DNA of 61,685 nucleotides from Candidatus Butyricimonas faecavium. GTDB taxonomy: Bacteria > Bacteroidota > Bacteroidia > Bacteroidales > Marinifilaceae. Made by a program: the position numbers and the translations under genes. The first letter of the stretch is position 1; every line of letters begins with the position of its first letter. The stretch is taken from the NCBI GenBank assembly GCA_944321125.1, contig CALUKD010000021.1, positions 1 to 61,685 on the forward strand, read 5' to 3'. Below the pieces are notes generated by a model, which was not told where the DNA came from, searched no databases, and saw nothing but the letters and a program-made list of their open reading frames with translations. This document shows positions 32,148 through 41,702 of this stretch, piece by piece.

Positions 32148-33472
32148 TCTGCTTTAGTATAAATCTCTAATTCATGGAATGTCACATATTCATTCAAATT
32201 TTGATCCTGATGAGCAAATTTTACATCATAAGAATCATGAACCATTAATATCAGATACCGGAACATCTCCGCTTCAGCAGGAACACTGACCGTCATAAAC
32301 TCGGGTTCAGCCGCTGTAAACTCTTCAAGACTTTGTATTCTGGCTTCATTCCCCGCATTAGTTGCACAGTAACGACACCAACGGTTTTCATTCGGTCCTC
32401 CGGAAGCCTCTTCATAATGCCCTAATTTCACCCACGCCGATTGATCATTAGGATCATTGTTCGTACCATAAATCGTCACGCTACTTGGTAATTTATTTTG
32501 ATACTCCCTATCCCAAATTTTCTTTTGTGGAATTGTAGATGTCTGCACTGTTCCATCTGGCATAATGACACAACCATTCAGTATGGCATATAATTTCACT
32601 TGCGCAATCTGCTTGGGCGTCCCGAAATCTACAATAAAAGGTTTATCAAAAGCATTCGGTCCTGCCAAGAATGTATTGTATACCCCTTCAGACGGAGGAT
32701 AAACACCTTTTACATTTCCATCAAACAAATACTCCACGCCTGTTTTTGCCTGCTCGTGTACTTGTACTTCCGCTGTAGATGTAAAAGTAAAGTTTTCCGG
32801 TTCCAATTTCACCACTTTATAAGCAGCAACATCCTCCCACACTTTCTGTTTCACGGTATATCCTGCAAAATCCTCTGTCCGAATAATGACATCATACGAT
32901 TCCATATCTTGTTTCGGACTTAATTGCATACGTCCTTCCCCACCACTAAACACATAAGTACCAACAAGTAAAGTATCCATTTCAGAAGTAAAAGGACTTA
33001 CTCCCATATAAAATACATGCACTAATCCTTTCGCCCCGGCCGGAACATCCCATGTCATATCAAATCCTTTCCAACCCGGTTTAATTTGTAATTTATCAAA
33101 GAAGGCAACAGGACCTGAATCCTTTGTATTGAAAGTTACTTTTACAGGTTTCGACTCCACATTATTCCGATCACAAAATGTCACAAAAGCTTCCACATTC
33201 TGCCGAGCTTCATTAAAACCAATTAATTCAATGGAATCACAAGCATAACTCGCCGTTCTCAACACATCTTCCCCTTGGGCATTCCGATAGCGAACCTTGA
33301 CTCCCATGACATCCCCGTTTTTAGGCAATTGATAGTGCATAATAGCTCCACCTGATATCGGGGTAAAAGAAAAAGAATCTGAAATTTCTACATTAAAAAT
33401 TGTTGATTCATCATCCTTGCAACAACAAAATGTGCAAACAATCAACAGAACATATATAAATCTCTTTACCAT
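32144..33472 (-). CDS. DUF4959/DUF5000-family lipoprotein (locus 3)
   Basis: A 442-residue lipoprotein (cysteines near residues 16-18). It shows the DUF4959 N-terminal domain (about 28-110; TPISGGAIMHYQLPKNGDV), a DUF5126-like middle domain (about 120-220; KPGWKGFDMTWDVPAGAKG) and a C-terminal DUF5000 discoidin-like domain (about 240-440; YLFDGNVKGVYPP). Proteins of this architecture are encoded directly after susD in many Bacteroidetes loci and are thought to be surface glycan- or protein-binding. It lies 22 bp after susD. The specific ligand is unknown. Confidence 0.82.
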   Translation of the reverse strand: MVKRFIYVLLIVCTFCCCKDDESTIFNVEISDSFSFTPISGGAIMHYQLPKNGDVMGVKVRYRNAQGEDVLRTASYACDSIELIGFNEARQNVEAFVTFCDRNNVESKPVKVTFNTKDSGPVAFFDKLQIKPGWKGFDMTWDVPAGAKGLVHVFYMGVSPFTSEMDTLLVGTYVFSGGEGRMQLSPKQDMESYDVIIRTEDFAGYTVKQKVWEDVAAYKVVKLEPENFTFTSTAEVQVHEQAKTGVEYLFDGNVKGVYPPSEGVYNTFLAGPNAFDKPFIVDFGTPKQIAQVKLYAILNGCVIMPDGTVQTSTIPQKKIWDREYQNKLPSSVTIYGTNNDPNDQSAWVKLGHYEEASGGPNENRWCRYCATNAGNEARIQSLEEFTAAEPEFMTVSVPAEAEMFRYLILMVHDSYDVKFAHQDQNLNEYVTFHELEIYTKAE

Positions 33473-33494
33473 ATTCTTTATTCATTAATTATTA

Positions 33495-35483
33495 TTACCA
33501 ACCAGGATTTTGTACACAACCGGAAATCATCACTTCCTCGCTTTCCAACGGGAACAAATAATCTCTCGGTGCCATAAACTTACGTTGAGACCAAACAACA
33601 ACCGGTCCCGCATAATTATTATAAAACGACTCCGCATCTTTTCCTAAAATATTCCATCCAAAAAGGGAACTATTCAATTCTTCGGCAGCTATTAACCAAC
33701 GACGCAAATTCCAGAAACGACGTCCTTCAAAAGCAAATTCAATATTCCATTCTTGACGAATAATTTCCCTCATACCAGCCTGATTTGTCACTTTTTCAGG
33801 TGAATTAGAATAATCAGCCCATGCAACCTCAACATCTGGAATCCCCGCACGCCGACGTACCTCATTTAAAGGATCATATACATGTTCTTTGTCCGGAGCC
33901 GCCAAATATTCATTCCAAGCTTCCGCTTTCATTAAATAAAGTTCTGCCAAACGAGTTTCAACAAAGGCTTCTTCACGGTCATCAACTGTTGTATATTCTT
34001 TTGTACTAACGTTAGAATAAGTTCCCTTTTTAATCCAATATCCCGTCAAGTTTTGAGGAAGAGTAGTGATACTCGTAGACTGTGTCCCAAATTTTTCACC
34101 TTGATAAGCTGTTACCGCCATATTAGTTTTACCACGCATCCAATAACAACGATCTGCCGCAATATGAGCATAGAAACGAGGTTCTCGACGTAAATGTAAT
34201 GCCAAAACTCCTTTTGTATTATTTGTACCACTAACATATGGATTTCTAAAATTATATTCTTCACCAACCATCATTACCACATCTTTATATTTTCCATTCG
34301 TTTCTTGACTTAACTGGTAACGTTTGTCATAATTCCAAGTTTTATCCGCATTTATTGGTAAACCATTCTCCGTATAGTACATTTCTACCATTTTAATACT
34401 TGGAGAGATACACCCTAAACAATCAGCATTATAATCATCCAAATCAGAACTCTTAAAATACGGTAATGTCCAATTATGCCAAAAATTCATACTCGTATAT
34501 TCCGGACGAATCATAAAAACAGCCTCCGAATTTTTCCAATCTTGTCCCAAAACAGAGTACTCTATATCCAGCATTGTATTACGCAAATTAGAAGCATAGG
34601 ATTTATTACCTTCAACCAAATTCATTCCGCCATCCTTACAAATTTTGATAGCTTCCTCGACAGCTTCTGCCGCTATTCTCCACTTCTCTTTATTTTCAGA
34701 AGTTGGAAACAACAATTCTCCTTTTCTGTTTTTAAAATTGTTGTACATGACATTACCGTTAAAGATTGGCGAAGCCGCATAAAATAAAGTTTTTGCTTTT
34801 AATGCAGCAGCAGCCTCTAAACTATAATAGCCTTGACGAGAAATTTCTTTATTTGCCCAATGAGGTAACACCTTCATAGCTTGATTACAAAGAGAAACTA
34901 TCGTGTCTACACATTCTTCAATAGGACGACGGACAAATTGCATTTCTTCCACATCGGCATTCGCATCTACATTTTTATCAATCAATACAATCGGACCGTA
35001 ACGACGCATTAATTCAAAATAATAATGTGCTTTCAATGCTTTCAATTCAGCTACCCATAAATCCTTCTCCTCTTGTTTCATGTTATATACTTTTTCGATT
35101 TGTTCAAAAAAGATATTACAATAACGAATAGCCGTATAAAACTGTGATGTTTGCCAAATATCCCCATAAGGAGACTGTGACATCTGTAAACCATCGCCGA
35201 TAAACAAGCCATCCCAACAATAAGCATTACTCAAAGGGTAAGTTTGACGAAGATATTGTCCCGTCACAATCTCATCAGTCCCAGCATAGGCGGGATTCAT
35301 TACTACAGAAGCGACCTCTTTTATCAAATAAGAATGACAACTTTTAAACCACTCTTCTGCTTGTTCTCGCTTCTCGAAAATGGTTTCAATTGTCTCTATA
35401 TCATTCTCGGGGACCATATCCAAATAATCACACCCCGTCAAAAAGAGAAAACATATCATCAAAACAGAAACTATATATTTCAT
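33495..35483 (-). CDS. SusD/RagB-family outer-membrane lipoprotein (locus 3)
   Basis: About 662 residues from the ATG at 35483; a TTG two codons upstream is also in frame but less likely. The leader ends at a lipobox cysteine near residue 17 (FLFLTGCDYLDMVP). The TPR-like stretch (about 150-170, ELKALKAHYYFELMRRYGP) and the C-terminal RagB signature (EFAFEGRRFWNLRRW, about 603-617) are clear. At over 650 residues it belongs to the large SusD class, suggesting extra surface loops for a larger ligand. The gene starts 15 bp after susC. Confidence 0.95.
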   Translation of the reverse strand: MKYIVSVLMICFLFLTGCDYLDMVPENDIETIETIFEKREQAEEWFKSCHSYLIKEVASVVMNPAYAGTDEIVTGQYLRQTYPLSNAYCWDGLFIGDGLQMSQSPYGDIWQTSQFYTAIRYCNIFFEQIEKVYNMKQEEKDLWVAELKALKAHYYFELMRRYGPIVLIDKNVDANADVEEMQFVRRPIEECVDTIVSLCNQAMKVLPHWANKEISRQGYYSLEAAAALKAKTLFYAASPIFNGNVMYNNFKNRKGELLFPTSENKEKWRIAAEAVEEAIKICKDGGMNLVEGNKSYASNLRNTMLDIEYSVLGQDWKNSEAVFMIRPEYTSMNFWHNWTLPYFKSSDLDDYNADCLGCISPSIKMVEMYYTENGLPINADKTWNYDKRYQLSQETNGKYKDVVMMVGEEYNFRNPYVSGTNNTKGVLALHLRREPRFYAHIAADRCYWMRGKTNMAVTAYQGEKFGTQSTSITTLPQNLTGYWIKKGTYSNVSTKEYTTVDDREEAFVETRLAELYLMKAEAWNEYLAAPDKEHVYDPLNEVRRRAGIPDVEVAWADYSNSPEKVTNQAGMREIIRQEWNIEFAFEGRRFWNLRRWLIAAEELNSSLFGWNILGKDAESFYNNYAGPVVVWSQRKFMAPRDYLFPLESEEVMISGCVQNPGW

Positions 35484-35498
35484 AATCAATATTTAAAA

Positions 35499-38400
35499 TT
35501 AGAAACTCAAATTCAAGCCTACTGTAAATGTTTTCTGGATCGGATAGTTAAATCCGTTAGAGCCCATCTCTACATCCCATACATCGAAATTACTGAACAT
35601 AAATGGATTATTGGCACGGAAAAAACACTTCACATTTTGCAATTTCCATTTATCCATCAACTTTTTCGGAAGGTTATATGCTAATTCCAAAGAAGTACAA
35701 CGCAAGAAACGACATTCCCGCATGAAATAAGTACTCTTCCTTACTTCAGTCCCACTAGTCCAATTTTCTTGCGGATTATGCTCCGTAATATTAAAGGTTG
35801 ATAATCGTGGCCAGAAGGGACGATCACTCATGTTATTCTCCGACCAATGGTCTTCATAGATAGCTTTTAACATCGCTCGATCCTGTACGAAAGGAGAAAT
35901 ACTCTGCGGATTCATAAAGAAAGAACGTTGCCCACTTCCTTGGAAAGCGAAACTAAATTCCCAGTTTTTATAATTAAACATACCCATGAAACCGTAAATC
36001 ATACGCGGAGTTTCCGGAAATCCGATATAAGTAGCATCCTCCACCGTGATTGTTCCATCACCATTCAAATCGCGATAACGAATATCACCAGGCATTACGT
36101 TACCACCCTGTGTTGGTGAATTGTCAATCTCAGCTTGATCACGAAACAATCCTTCGGCAATGTAACCAATAGCTTGGGAAGACTCTTGACCCTTCATACG
36201 TTGATATTCAGGTTTATTAACAGCCTCATCAATTTCCAAATAAGAAGAACGGCTATATGTAATATTTCCATTCAAAATCATCCAGAAATTATTGTTGAAA
36301 GCATGCTGCACTTTACCCGAAAATTCAATACCACGAGTACGTCCCTTACCAATATTATCTAGTGGAGCATATTCAACACCAGCAACAGAAGGAATTGTTT
36401 GGCGATATCCTAGCACATTATGACGAATTTCTTGAAATGCATCTAAATTAAATTCCACCAATCCATTATATAAACGACCCTCCAAACCAAAATTAACGGT
36501 TTCGGCAATTTCCCATTTAATGTTATCATTAGCATAATAGTAAACGTGATATTGCTCAAGCATTCCTCCATAAGGCTCCGGATCACGGTAAGATCCTCGT
36601 TTACCAAGTGAAGGCAGGTAAGCGAAACGCGGTTCATTACCAATCGCATCATTACCCACTTGTCCGTAAGAAGCTCTTAATTTTAAATAAGATAACCAGT
36701 TCGAAGCTTTTTGCATAAAAGGCTCGTTAGAAACAATCCAAGACACACCTCCCGCGGGGAAAAATCCCCATCTTTCACCATCAGCAAAACGTTCAGAACC
36801 ATTATATCCAAAATTACCCTCGATAAAATAACGATCTTTAAACCCGTAAGTTCCACGCATAGAAAAAGTCATATTACGCTGAGGCTGACCATTTAATACA
36901 CTATTTACAGGGTCATTCTTCTTTTCCATCATCTGGAATACTCCGATTAAAGAAGTCTGATGATTTTTCCAAGCCGCTGTATGATACAAACTAACATCAT
37001 AAACAACTTGAGTAGAAGCTGTATTTGTTTTTTGTCCTACAGATAAGGTTCGAACCGCTTCTTGTGGATTGATGGCTTGTAAAGTATGTTCTCCTGTTTC
37101 TTCACTATAACCCGCCAGTGCATACAGAAAAGGTGTTGTTTTAAACATTGTTGAATTGTAACCTTCTGAACTAATAGAAACACCTGCGCGCAACTCCAAT
37201 CCTTTTACTAATGAAGAAAAATTTTGTATATACTCAAAACGATTGGAAGTAGAATAACGAGAACGTTCTTGATATCCTTGATGTAGCTGCATGTAAGGAT
37301 TGGTCTGTTTGGCGGTAGTCGTACCGAAACGGATATGCGGCCAATTATAAGTGTCATCTGCCGGATAAGTCGCCGCAAAATCTACCGGAGAGGCCGAAAA
37401 CGCCATTCCATATACACTACTAGCACCTACCATCGGACCATGATATTTATCAAATGTCGTGGCACTGTTTATTAATAACTGAATACCTGCCTTCAAATTG
37501 ATCGTCAAATTCGCACGAAAAGTAGTTGAATTACTCTTAATTCCGACTTCGAAATCATTCAATTTATCTGTTTTTTGTTGACCCAAATCTCGATTGTAAT
37601 TTACAGAAGCGTAATATTGTAATATTTTTGAGCCACCCCGGATATTTAAACCGAAACGATGATTTAACGTATAGTCCTTAATCATCATATCATACCAGTC
37701 ATTAGCCGGGTACAGCCAACTCGGATATTTACCCGAAGCCGTCCGGTTAATCTGCTCCACACTATATTTAGGTGTCGCATTCGGATTACGCGTTAATAAT
37801 GCCTGGTTGTACATTTTCATCCAAGTAATAGGATCTACTACTTCAATTTCTTTCGTTGGCATAGAAAACACGGCCTCGTAACGTGCTGTTGCATAAACAC
37901 TACCTTCTTGGCCCTTCTTTGTTGTCACTACAATAATACCATTCGCACCACGCGCACCGTACATTGCTGTTGCTGACGCATCTTTCAAAACACTGAAAGT
38001 CTCAATATCTTCCGGTGCCATGCGCGATAAATCCAATTTAGAAGATTCTACTCCATCAATTAAAATCAATGGTTCAGAACTCGCATTTTGGTTAAAAGAG
38101 GTAATTCCACGTACATAAAATTTAGTATTCATCTCTTCTTCAGTTAAGGCTCCCGGCATTCCACCTGTTTGCCACCCGATAATACCAGCAACACGACCAG
38201 CCAAACTGGAAGTTAAATCGGAACTGGAAGATTTCAAATCCATCGGGCGTACGGTCGTGATAGCCGATACAACACTTTCTTTTTTCTGTGTACCAAAAGC
38301 CACAACTTGTACTTCTTCAATATTTTCGGCAGTGGGATTCAATGCAATATTTACTTTCGTTTTTCCTTTTATCGCTACAATTTCTGGTTTGTATCCCACG

Positions 38401-38918
38401 AAAGAAACCCGTAACACGTCATCCGGTTTAACGGCTAAAGTATAACGACCATCAGCATCTGTAGCAACTCCTTGTGTCGTTCCATGAATGATTACAGTCG
38501 CCCCGGGAATTGAATTTCCTTTTTCATCAGTGACTTTACCACTTACTTGAATTAATTTCGCTGTAGGAGTTTCTTGTTGTTTCACGATAGCAATATTATC
38601 ACCTGTAATTTTATACGTGAATCCTGTATCCTTAAGTATTATTTTCAATACTTCCTCGATGGTTACATTTTTAACATTAATTGTTACCGGTTTAAATTGC
38701 TCTACCTGAGTCTTTTCATAGGCAAAATTAACCCCAGTTTGTTTTTGAATATCTAGTAATACATCTATTAAAGGAACATTTTTTAAATCAAGAGAAACCT
38801 TTTTATTGGGTATTTCTTGAGCGTTAAGATTTATAAATCCTATCAAAAATAGGCATACCAAAAGGTATATTTTGCAAAAAGAGACCCCCTCATTGCGAAA
38901 TAGTAAACTTTTTTTCAT
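35499..38918 (-). CDS. SusC/RagA-family TonB-linked outer-membrane receptor (locus 3)
   Basis: A complete 1,139-residue SusC. It has a signal peptide (about 1-34), an STN domain (about 40-112), a carboxypeptidase-regulatory-like domain (about 124-200; KVTDEKGNSIPGATV), a TonB-box region (EEVQVVAFGTQKKESV, about 205-220), a plug with the MAPEDIETFSVLKDASATA signature, and a barrel ending in FTVGLNLSF. The STN domain shows it signals to the FecR encoded 119 bp upstream. Ligand unknown; the accompanying discoidin-type lipoproteins make a glycan or glycoprotein ligand plausible. Confidence 0.95.
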   Translation of the reverse strand: MKKSLLFRNEGVSFCKIYLLVCLFLIGFINLNAQEIPNKKVSLDLKNVPLIDVLLDIQKQTGVNFAYEKTQVEQFKPVTINVKNVTIEEVLKIILKDTGFTYKITGDNIAIVKQQETPTAKLIQVSGKVTDEKGNSIPGATVIIHGTTQGVATDADGRYTLAVKPDDVLRVSFVGYKPEIVAIKGKTKVNIALNPTAENIEEVQVVAFGTQKKESVVSAITTVRPMDLKSSSSDLTSSLAGRVAGIIGWQTGGMPGALTEEEMNTKFYVRGITSFNQNASSEPLILIDGVESSKLDLSRMAPEDIETFSVLKDASATAMYGARGANGIIVVTTKKGQEGSVYATARYEAVFSMPTKEIEVVDPITWMKMYNQALLTRNPNATPKYSVEQINRTASGKYPSWLYPANDWYDMMIKDYTLNHRFGLNIRGGSKILQYYASVNYNRDLGQQKTDKLNDFEVGIKSNSTTFRANLTINLKAGIQLLINSATTFDKYHGPMVGASSVYGMAFSASPVDFAATYPADDTYNWPHIRFGTTTAKQTNPYMQLHQGYQERSRYSTSNRFEYIQNFSSLVKGLELRAGVSISSEGYNSTMFKTTPFLYALAGYSEETGEHTLQAINPQEAVRTLSVGQKTNTASTQVVYDVSLYHTAAWKNHQTSLIGVFQMMEKKNDPVNSVLNGQPQRNMTFSMRGTYGFKDRYFIEGNFGYNGSERFADGERWGFFPAGGVSWIVSNEPFMQKASNWLSYLKLRASYGQVGNDAIGNEPRFAYLPSLGKRGSYRDPEPYGGMLEQYHVYYYANDNIKWEIAETVNFGLEGRLYNGLVEFNLDAFQEIRHNVLGYRQTIPSVAGVEYAPLDNIGKGRTRGIEFSGKVQHAFNNNFWMILNGNITYSRSSYLEIDEAVNKPEYQRMKGQESSQAIGYIAEGLFRDQAEIDNSPTQGGNVMPGDIRYRDLNGDGTITVEDATYIGFPETPRMIYGFMGMFNYKNWEFSFAFQGSGQRSFFMNPQSISPFVQDRAMLKAIYEDHWSENNMSDRPFWPRLSTFNITEHNPQENWTSGTEVRKSTYFMRECRFLRCTSLELAYNLPKKLMDKWKLQNVKCFFRANNPFMFSNFDVWDVEMGSNGFNYPIQKTFTVGLNLSF

Positions 38919-39037
38919 AACTTTGTTTTTAATATTTATCGATAATTAATCGGTTCTCATTTCTCACCGAAGAACCATTAATTTATTACACAGGATGTTC
39001 AAGGCAAAAGGGCATCCTGTTAATTTTTCAGGATATC

Positions 39038-40201
39038 TTATTCTACAATCTTCACCTCCTTCCCCTCGATTAAGAATTTAACATCCGAAACAAATTCTAT
39101 TACGTCCAAAGCCTCTCGGAGTGACGCATGTTGTTTTATAGAAAATACGTATTTTTCCTTTTCCAAAGCAGCCCTATTTTTAACTAAAAAATGAACATCA
39201 TAGTACAATTCAAGACTGGAAATTACTTGTTTTATCGTTTTTCCGTTAAAGAGAATATATCCGTTACGTTTAGCGGTATACTCCGCTAAATCTGTTTGAG
39301 TAACCGACACCTGCCCTAGTTTATTCACGAATGACTTCTCACCGGGATGCAACACGGTTTCTTTTCCATCTAATGAATTTTTCGGGGTAATTCCAACAAC
39401 ACCTTCTACTAACACGGCCTCATCAGGTAAATCGCCTCTTGAAATAATGTTGAATGTTGTCCCGTACACTTGCAATTTCATATTACCCGTGTTTACCACG
39501 AAACGACGGGAAGATTTAGTCACTTCAAAGTATCCTTCACCACGAAGAGTAACTTCACGCACAGACGTCGAATCAAATTTCACCGGGTAAGTCAGTTCAC
39601 TCTCCGGATTAAGCAATACAAAGGTCCCGTCAGACAACACAAGTTCAAAGGTCTTTCCTCTTGGAACAACAACCGTGTGCATCGGGATTTCTCTCTTTAC
39701 CTTCATCGTATCAGCATTATAAATACTATCAGATACCGTGTAATTCAACTTATTATCGAGGATTTGCTGATCCATTTTTGAATTTAATTGCTCGGCAGTC
39801 AATTTATCCCCGGTCTCCGTGATAATAATGACCGATTCTCCCGTGTTCTCACCTTTCATCGCAACTTGTATACCGGTCATTTCTCCCGAATTCGTGTTAT
39901 AATACCACCAAATTCCTAACGAAATCAGCATCATAACAGATGCTGCCACGGTCATTCGTTGCCATAATACTCGTTGATGTTTATGTTTTCTTACCTTTTG
40001 TAATTTTAAATAGAGATTATCCAATTTTTCTTCTGAAAAAGATTCATTACGGGTCGGATGGCCTGCATAATAGTTAGATGAACGTTGATAAAATTCCTCG
40101 TTATGAGGATCTTTTTTCCGCCAAAGTTCCACTTCTTCGGCTATTTTTTTATCAGCTAGTCCATGTATATATGAGAATATTTTACTCCAATCAATCTGCA
40201 T
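39038..40201 (-). CDS. FecR-family anti-sigma factor (locus 3)
   Basis: A 387-residue FecR: sigma-binding N-terminal region (about 1-75), membrane helix (about 83-102), periplasmic FecR domain (about 185-285; LLNPESELTYPVKF, then GEGYFEVTKS) and C-terminal DUF4974 (about 310-385). Between the membrane helix and the FecR domain lies an unusually long linker of about 75 residues. Its sigma partner is on the opposite strand, starting about 400 bp away, so sigma and anti-sigma here are divergent rather than co-transcribed as in locus 2. Confidence 0.93.
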   Translation of the reverse strand: MQIDWSKIFSYIHGLADKKIAEEVELWRKKDPHNEEFYQRSSNYYAGHPTRNESFSEEKLDNLYLKLQKVRKHKHQRVLWQRMTVAASVMMLISLGIWWYYNTNSGEMTGIQVAMKGENTGESVIIITETGDKLTAEQLNSKMDQQILDNKLNYTVSDSIYNADTMKVKREIPMHTVVVPRGKTFELVLSDGTFVLLNPESELTYPVKFDSTSVREVTLRGEGYFEVTKSSRRFVVNTGNMKLQVYGTTFNIISRGDLPDEAVLVEGVVGITPKNSLDGKETVLHPGEKSFVNKLGQVSVTQTDLAEYTAKRNGYILFNGKTIKQVISSLELYYDVHFLVKNRAALEKEKYVFSIKQHASLREALDVIEFVSDVKFLIEGKEVKIVE

Positions 40202-40609
40202 AAACTTTCAATCTTTTTATATAATAAACGCTCAACGAAAAAAATGGGCCCCTATTTTTCTATATTTTTTTATCATTCGACTATTTTTATTACTATACAA
40301 TCCATATTTTGTTCGTTCCTACACTATCCCACTCTTACATTATCCCTTTACCCTTTCATTATGGTATCGATAACTCTTCGTTACTATAAAGGGGACTATT
40401 TATCGATCGGATGATAAATAGATATAAGACAAAATATTGAATAACATTGGAGTATCACAATATGTTAGAATAAAGTACAAATCATCCTTTCAAGAATAAT
40501 CCATAACTGTTTTCTAGATTTTTATTCATTTCAATACTTAAATCAAAATTTTATCCTATATATTTGCATAGTGTGTCTTTTTCAAAGGACAGAGATTTCA
40601 ATTCCTGCT
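40202..40609. other. Divergent intergenic region of locus 3
   Basis: An AT-rich stretch of about 400 bp between fecR (minus) and the sigma gene (plus). The only recognisable element is the TATATTTG -7 box at 40559-40566 for the sigma gene. It should also hold the sigma-dependent promoter for the fecR-susCD side, but I could not recognise its sequence. Confidence 0.5.
40559..40566 (+). promoter_or_regulatory. -7 promoter element of the locus 3 sigma gene
   Basis: TATATTTG matches TAnnTTTG exactly and lies 44 bp before the ATG at 40610. No TTG is seen 19-21 bp upstream, so the promoter would have a weak -33 element, which would suit a regulated gene. Confidence 0.5.
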
Positions 40610-41149
40610 ATGCGAGAAAAAGAATTCGAACATATTTTCAAATGCTATTATAGTGATATATACAATTTTATTTACCACTATATTATGGATAGAGATGACT
40701 CAGAAGATCTAGCCCAAGATGTTTTTATCTGTTTTTTCGAAAAATATAAATCGTTACCGGAAGAAGTCAATTCGAAACAATATCTTTTATCTATCGCCAA
40801 AAATCGATGTATTAGCTTTCTACGCCATAAGAATGTCATTGACCGGAATAACCTCAAATATTTTGAAACCCTATTATTCAGTGCCACCTCAGAGTATGAC
40901 ACCACGTATGATGATTTGTTTCTAAAATTGAATATTGCCATGGATAAACTTTCCAACCTGCAAAAACAAATAGTCCAGATGAAATTAGCCGGGAAAGATT
41001 ATTCCGAAATGTCAGAAGAACTAGGTGTGACTCACTCTCAGATCCATAAAAATATCAAAAAAGCTTATGATAAAATCCGACGTAATGTTGGAAAAAGTGA
41101 AACAATCATGCTTATTCTATCACCTCTATTTTCACTTTTATATCATTAA
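40610..41149 (+). CDS. ECF RNA polymerase sigma-70 factor, FecI-like (locus 3)
   Basis: About 179 residues from the ATG at 40610. The frame extends 13 codons upstream to a GTG, but the ATG gives the normal FecI N-terminus (MREKEFEHIFKCYYSDIY). Region 2 lies at about 8-75 (SEDLAQDVFICFFEKY) and region 4 at about 110-165 (LSNLQKQIVQMKLAGKDY, then ELGVTHSQIHKNIKKA). It is transcribed away from its fecR partner and overlaps a convergent small membrane-protein gene by 38 bp at the 3' end. Its likely target is the fecR/susCD operon on the other strand. Confidence 0.93.
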   Translation: MREKEFEHIFKCYYSDIYNFIYHYIMDRDDSEDLAQDVFICFFEKYKSLPEEVNSKQYLLSIAKNRCISFLRHKNVIDRNNLKYFETLLFSATSEYDTTYDDLFLKLNIAMDKLSNLQKQIVQMKLAGKDYSEMSEELGVTHSQIHKNIKKAYDKIRRNVGKSETIMLILSPLFSLLYH

Positions 41150-41519
41150 TAGTACATCCATCCGTCTTGAATTCTATAATCATCCCGGTATGAGTCCACA
41201 TAGTCTGGAAATCCCGATCTTTCAATTCTCCTGCTTTTAAAGGAAACGAACGACGGGAACGAATCCCGCTAGTCTCTCCGTCCTCTCTTATGGTCAAAAT
41301 AGCATCACAACCCAAGGTACCTTTAACCGTGATATGTAACCTTTGAGGTGTTTCTGTTTCCGTGTTATAAATAAAAGTGGCTAATTGCTTATTCTTAATG
41401 GTAAATGTTTGTTCTTCAACAACTCCACCGGATGATTGCATCCACATGACAATTCCTAACACCAACATGATTAAAACCGCAAAAACATATAGAATTATTT
41501 TCAATTTCTTACTCTTCAT
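41112..41519 (-). CDS. Small membrane-anchored protein, unknown
   Basis: A 135-residue protein with a basic N-terminus (MKSKKLK), one hydrophobic helix (about 8-27) and a beta-rich region of about 105 residues that should face the periplasm. It contains two cysteines near residues 68 and 117 that could form a disulfide. I do not recognise the family. The 3' end overlaps the convergent sigma gene by 38 bp, so full-length transcripts of the two would be antisense to each other. It may be unrelated to locus 3. Confidence 0.65.
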   Translation of the reverse strand: MKSKKLKIILYVFAVLIMLVLGIVMWMQSSGGVVEEQTFTIKNKQLATFIYNTETETPQRLHITVKGTLGCDAILTIREDGETSGIRSRRSFPLKAGELKDRDFQTMWTHTGMIIEFKTDGCTINDIKVKIEVIE

Positions 41520-41598
41520 AAATACCTGTTTTTGTAATAATGATTATTACAAAACTAACAATTTTAAGGTCAAATACCAAAAAATAATTATTACCCCA

Positions 41599-41628
41599 TA
41601 AAACTGCAAGTTGTATCTTGCAGTTTTA
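41599..41628 (-). terminator. Terminator after carAB
   Basis: A perfect 12-bp stem (41599-41610 with 41617-41628) has a 6-base loop and a T-containing flank on both strands. It lies 75 bp past the carB stop and upstream of the small membrane-protein gene, so it should separate the two transcripts. Confidence 0.75.
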
Positions 41629-41702
41629 TTCAGTTATTGTTTATTATATCACGTAAAATACAAAAAATACTAAATTAATCCTGTATTTTTAACTTTTATC
41701 TT

